From Segetibacter sp. (GTDB lineage: Bacteria; Bacteroidota; Bacteroidia; Chitinophagales; Chitinophagaceae): a DNA stretch of 6,274 nt. The notes beneath the pieces are model-generated. The model was not told where the DNA came from. It saw only the letters and a program-made list of their open reading frames with translations, and ran no database searches. The DNA lies in assembly GCA_030146445.1 (NCBI GenBank), contig JASLBT010000135.1, positions 1-6,274 on the forward strand. Direction: 5' to 3'. The position numbers and the translations under genes are program-made. Below, one piece after another: positions 5,348 through 6,274 of the stretch (position 1 is its first letter; every line of letters starts with the position of its first letter).

Positions 5348-6274
5348 ATGAAAATTAATAATGAGACGAAAGTTGGTGCCCTTACGGCTATTGCGATAAC
5401 TTTATTAATACTTGGTTTCAATTTTCTAAAAGGAAAAAGCCTGTTCAAAAGCGGCAACTTCATATACGCTAAATACAAAGACACCAAAGGACTGATGGTT
5501 TCGAACCCGGTTTACATTAATGGGCTACAGGTTGGATCAGTTTACGAACTGGAAGAAGCGAACAAGAACCTCGATACCATTATCGTTGCCATAAAGATGA
5601 GTAAGGACCTGAACATCCCAACCAATTCTCTTGCAAGCATCAATCAAAATCCGCTGGGTGGCAGTTCCGTGGTCATCAGCCTCGGCAACAACAAGAACTA
5701 CCTGCGTTCCGGCGACACCGTTTATACTATGGATAATCCTGGTCTGCTGGGTGACCTCACTCATAAGGTTACTCCTGTAATTGACCAGGTGAAAGTGACG
5801 ATCCAAACGCTCGACTCCGTGATGCGGAACATCAACAGCATTTTCGATCCTTATACCAAAAACAACATGCAAAACACCGTTGCCAATTTTAACACCATCA
5901 CGGGGAGCCTTGTTGCGTCGGCAAATACGTTGCAAAAAATCCTGGGTACAGAGGGTGGAATGCTGGCTGCCTCGTTGGGTAATGTCAATGCAGTTACGGC
6001 AAACCTCGCCAGCAACAATGAACGGATAACATCAACACTCACGAACCTCGAGACTGCGAGTTCAAGCTTTTCAAAAGCCGACATCAAAGGTACACTCGAC
6101 CAAATGCAAACCGCGGTGGCTACACTCCAGGCCAGCATCCAAAAAATGGACAGCAAGGATGGAACTCTCGGGCTTTTGTTAAATGATAAACAAATCTATA
6201 CTTACCTCGCTAACACTACGCGGAGTATTAATACCTTGATGGATGATATCCGCATCAATCCGAAACGGTATGTG
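5348..6274 (+). CDS. MlaD-family (MCE domain) lipid-transport protein, 3' end cut by window edge
   Basis: This is the periplasmic, inner-membrane-anchored substrate-binding subunit of an Mla-type ABC system, which moves phospholipids between the membranes. The 309 visible residues start with one N-terminal membrane helix (about 9-27, GALTAIAITLLILGFNFLK). An MCE domain follows (about 36-130), with YKDTKGLMVSNPVYINGLQV (43-62) and the hydrophobic LGGSSVVISLG (103-113). The remainder (about 135-300) is helical, heptad-like and Asn/Thr/Ser-rich. It includes DGTLGLLLNDKQIYTYL (271-287), typical of Bacteroidota members, and ends at DDIRINPKRYV. The frame stays open to the last base, and the family usually ends shortly after this motif, so I infer only a short tail is missing. 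The ATG at 5348 directly precedes the membrane helix. It is separated from the amidases by a terminator. The permease and ATPase partners are not in the window. Confidence 0.92.
   Translation, partial: MKINNETKVGALTAIAITLLILGFNFLKGKSLFKSGNFIYAKYKDTKGLMVSNPVYINGLQVGSVYELEEANKNLDTIIVAIKMSKDLNIPTNSLASINQNPLGGSSVVISLGNNKNYLRSGDTVYTMDNPGLLGDLTHKVTPVIDQVKVTIQTLDSVMRNINSIFDPYTKNNMQNTVANFNTITGSLVASANTLQKILGTEGGMLAASLGNVNAVTANLASNNERITSTLTNLETASSSFSKADIKGTLDQMQTAVATLQASIQKMDSKDGTLGLLLNDKQIYTYLANTTRSINTLMDDIRINPKRYV

Noticed and set aside
5537..6156. Minus-strand open frames of 132 and 101 codons opposite the MlaD-family gene
   Set aside because: They lie antisense to a well-supported conserved coding frame, overlap each other and resemble no known family.

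Overview
This window reads as chromosomal DNA from a member of the Bacteroidota, most likely the Chitinophagaceae or a close relative. The evidence is the Bacteroidota-type LptD and MlaD-family proteins, the lack of Shine-Dalgarno sequences before the genes, and two exact copies of TATTTTTG (the Bacteroidota -7 promoter pattern TAnnTTTG) upstream of genes. The family assignment is inference from protein style. I see no mobile element, CRISPR array, rRNA or tRNA.

Layout: bases 1-95 hold no supportable gene, only a short AT-rich imperfect direct repeat. Bases 96-2888 on the minus strand encode a complete 930-residue LptD-type outer-membrane protein, which places lipopolysaccharide in the outer leaflet. 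A 69-bp divergent intergenic region separates it from two plus-strand genes in tandem, 27 bp apart. Both encode secreted zinc-dependent N-acetylmuramoyl-L-alanine amidases (Amidase_3 fold) that are paralogs of each other. A clear Rho-independent terminator at 5012-5045 closes this pair. After a 374-bp intergenic region comes an MlaD-family (MCE domain) lipid-transport protein from 5348, which runs off the right edge with probably only a short C-terminal tail missing.

All four genes concern the cell envelope: LPS export to the outer membrane, peptidoglycan cleavage, and phospholipid traffic between membranes. From memory, lptD next to an amidase and an MlaD-family gene recurs in Bacteroidota, so the locus itself is not new. 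The points most worth a second look are in the details. The mature LptD has only two cysteines, at positions matching one known interdomain disulfide of E. coli LptD. The two amidases share an unusual basic insertion between the third zinc ligand and the next strand. Only the second amidase keeps the R-E-N motif associated with autoinhibition in AmiB/AmiC-type enzymes. I found no convincing evidence of a wholly new system.
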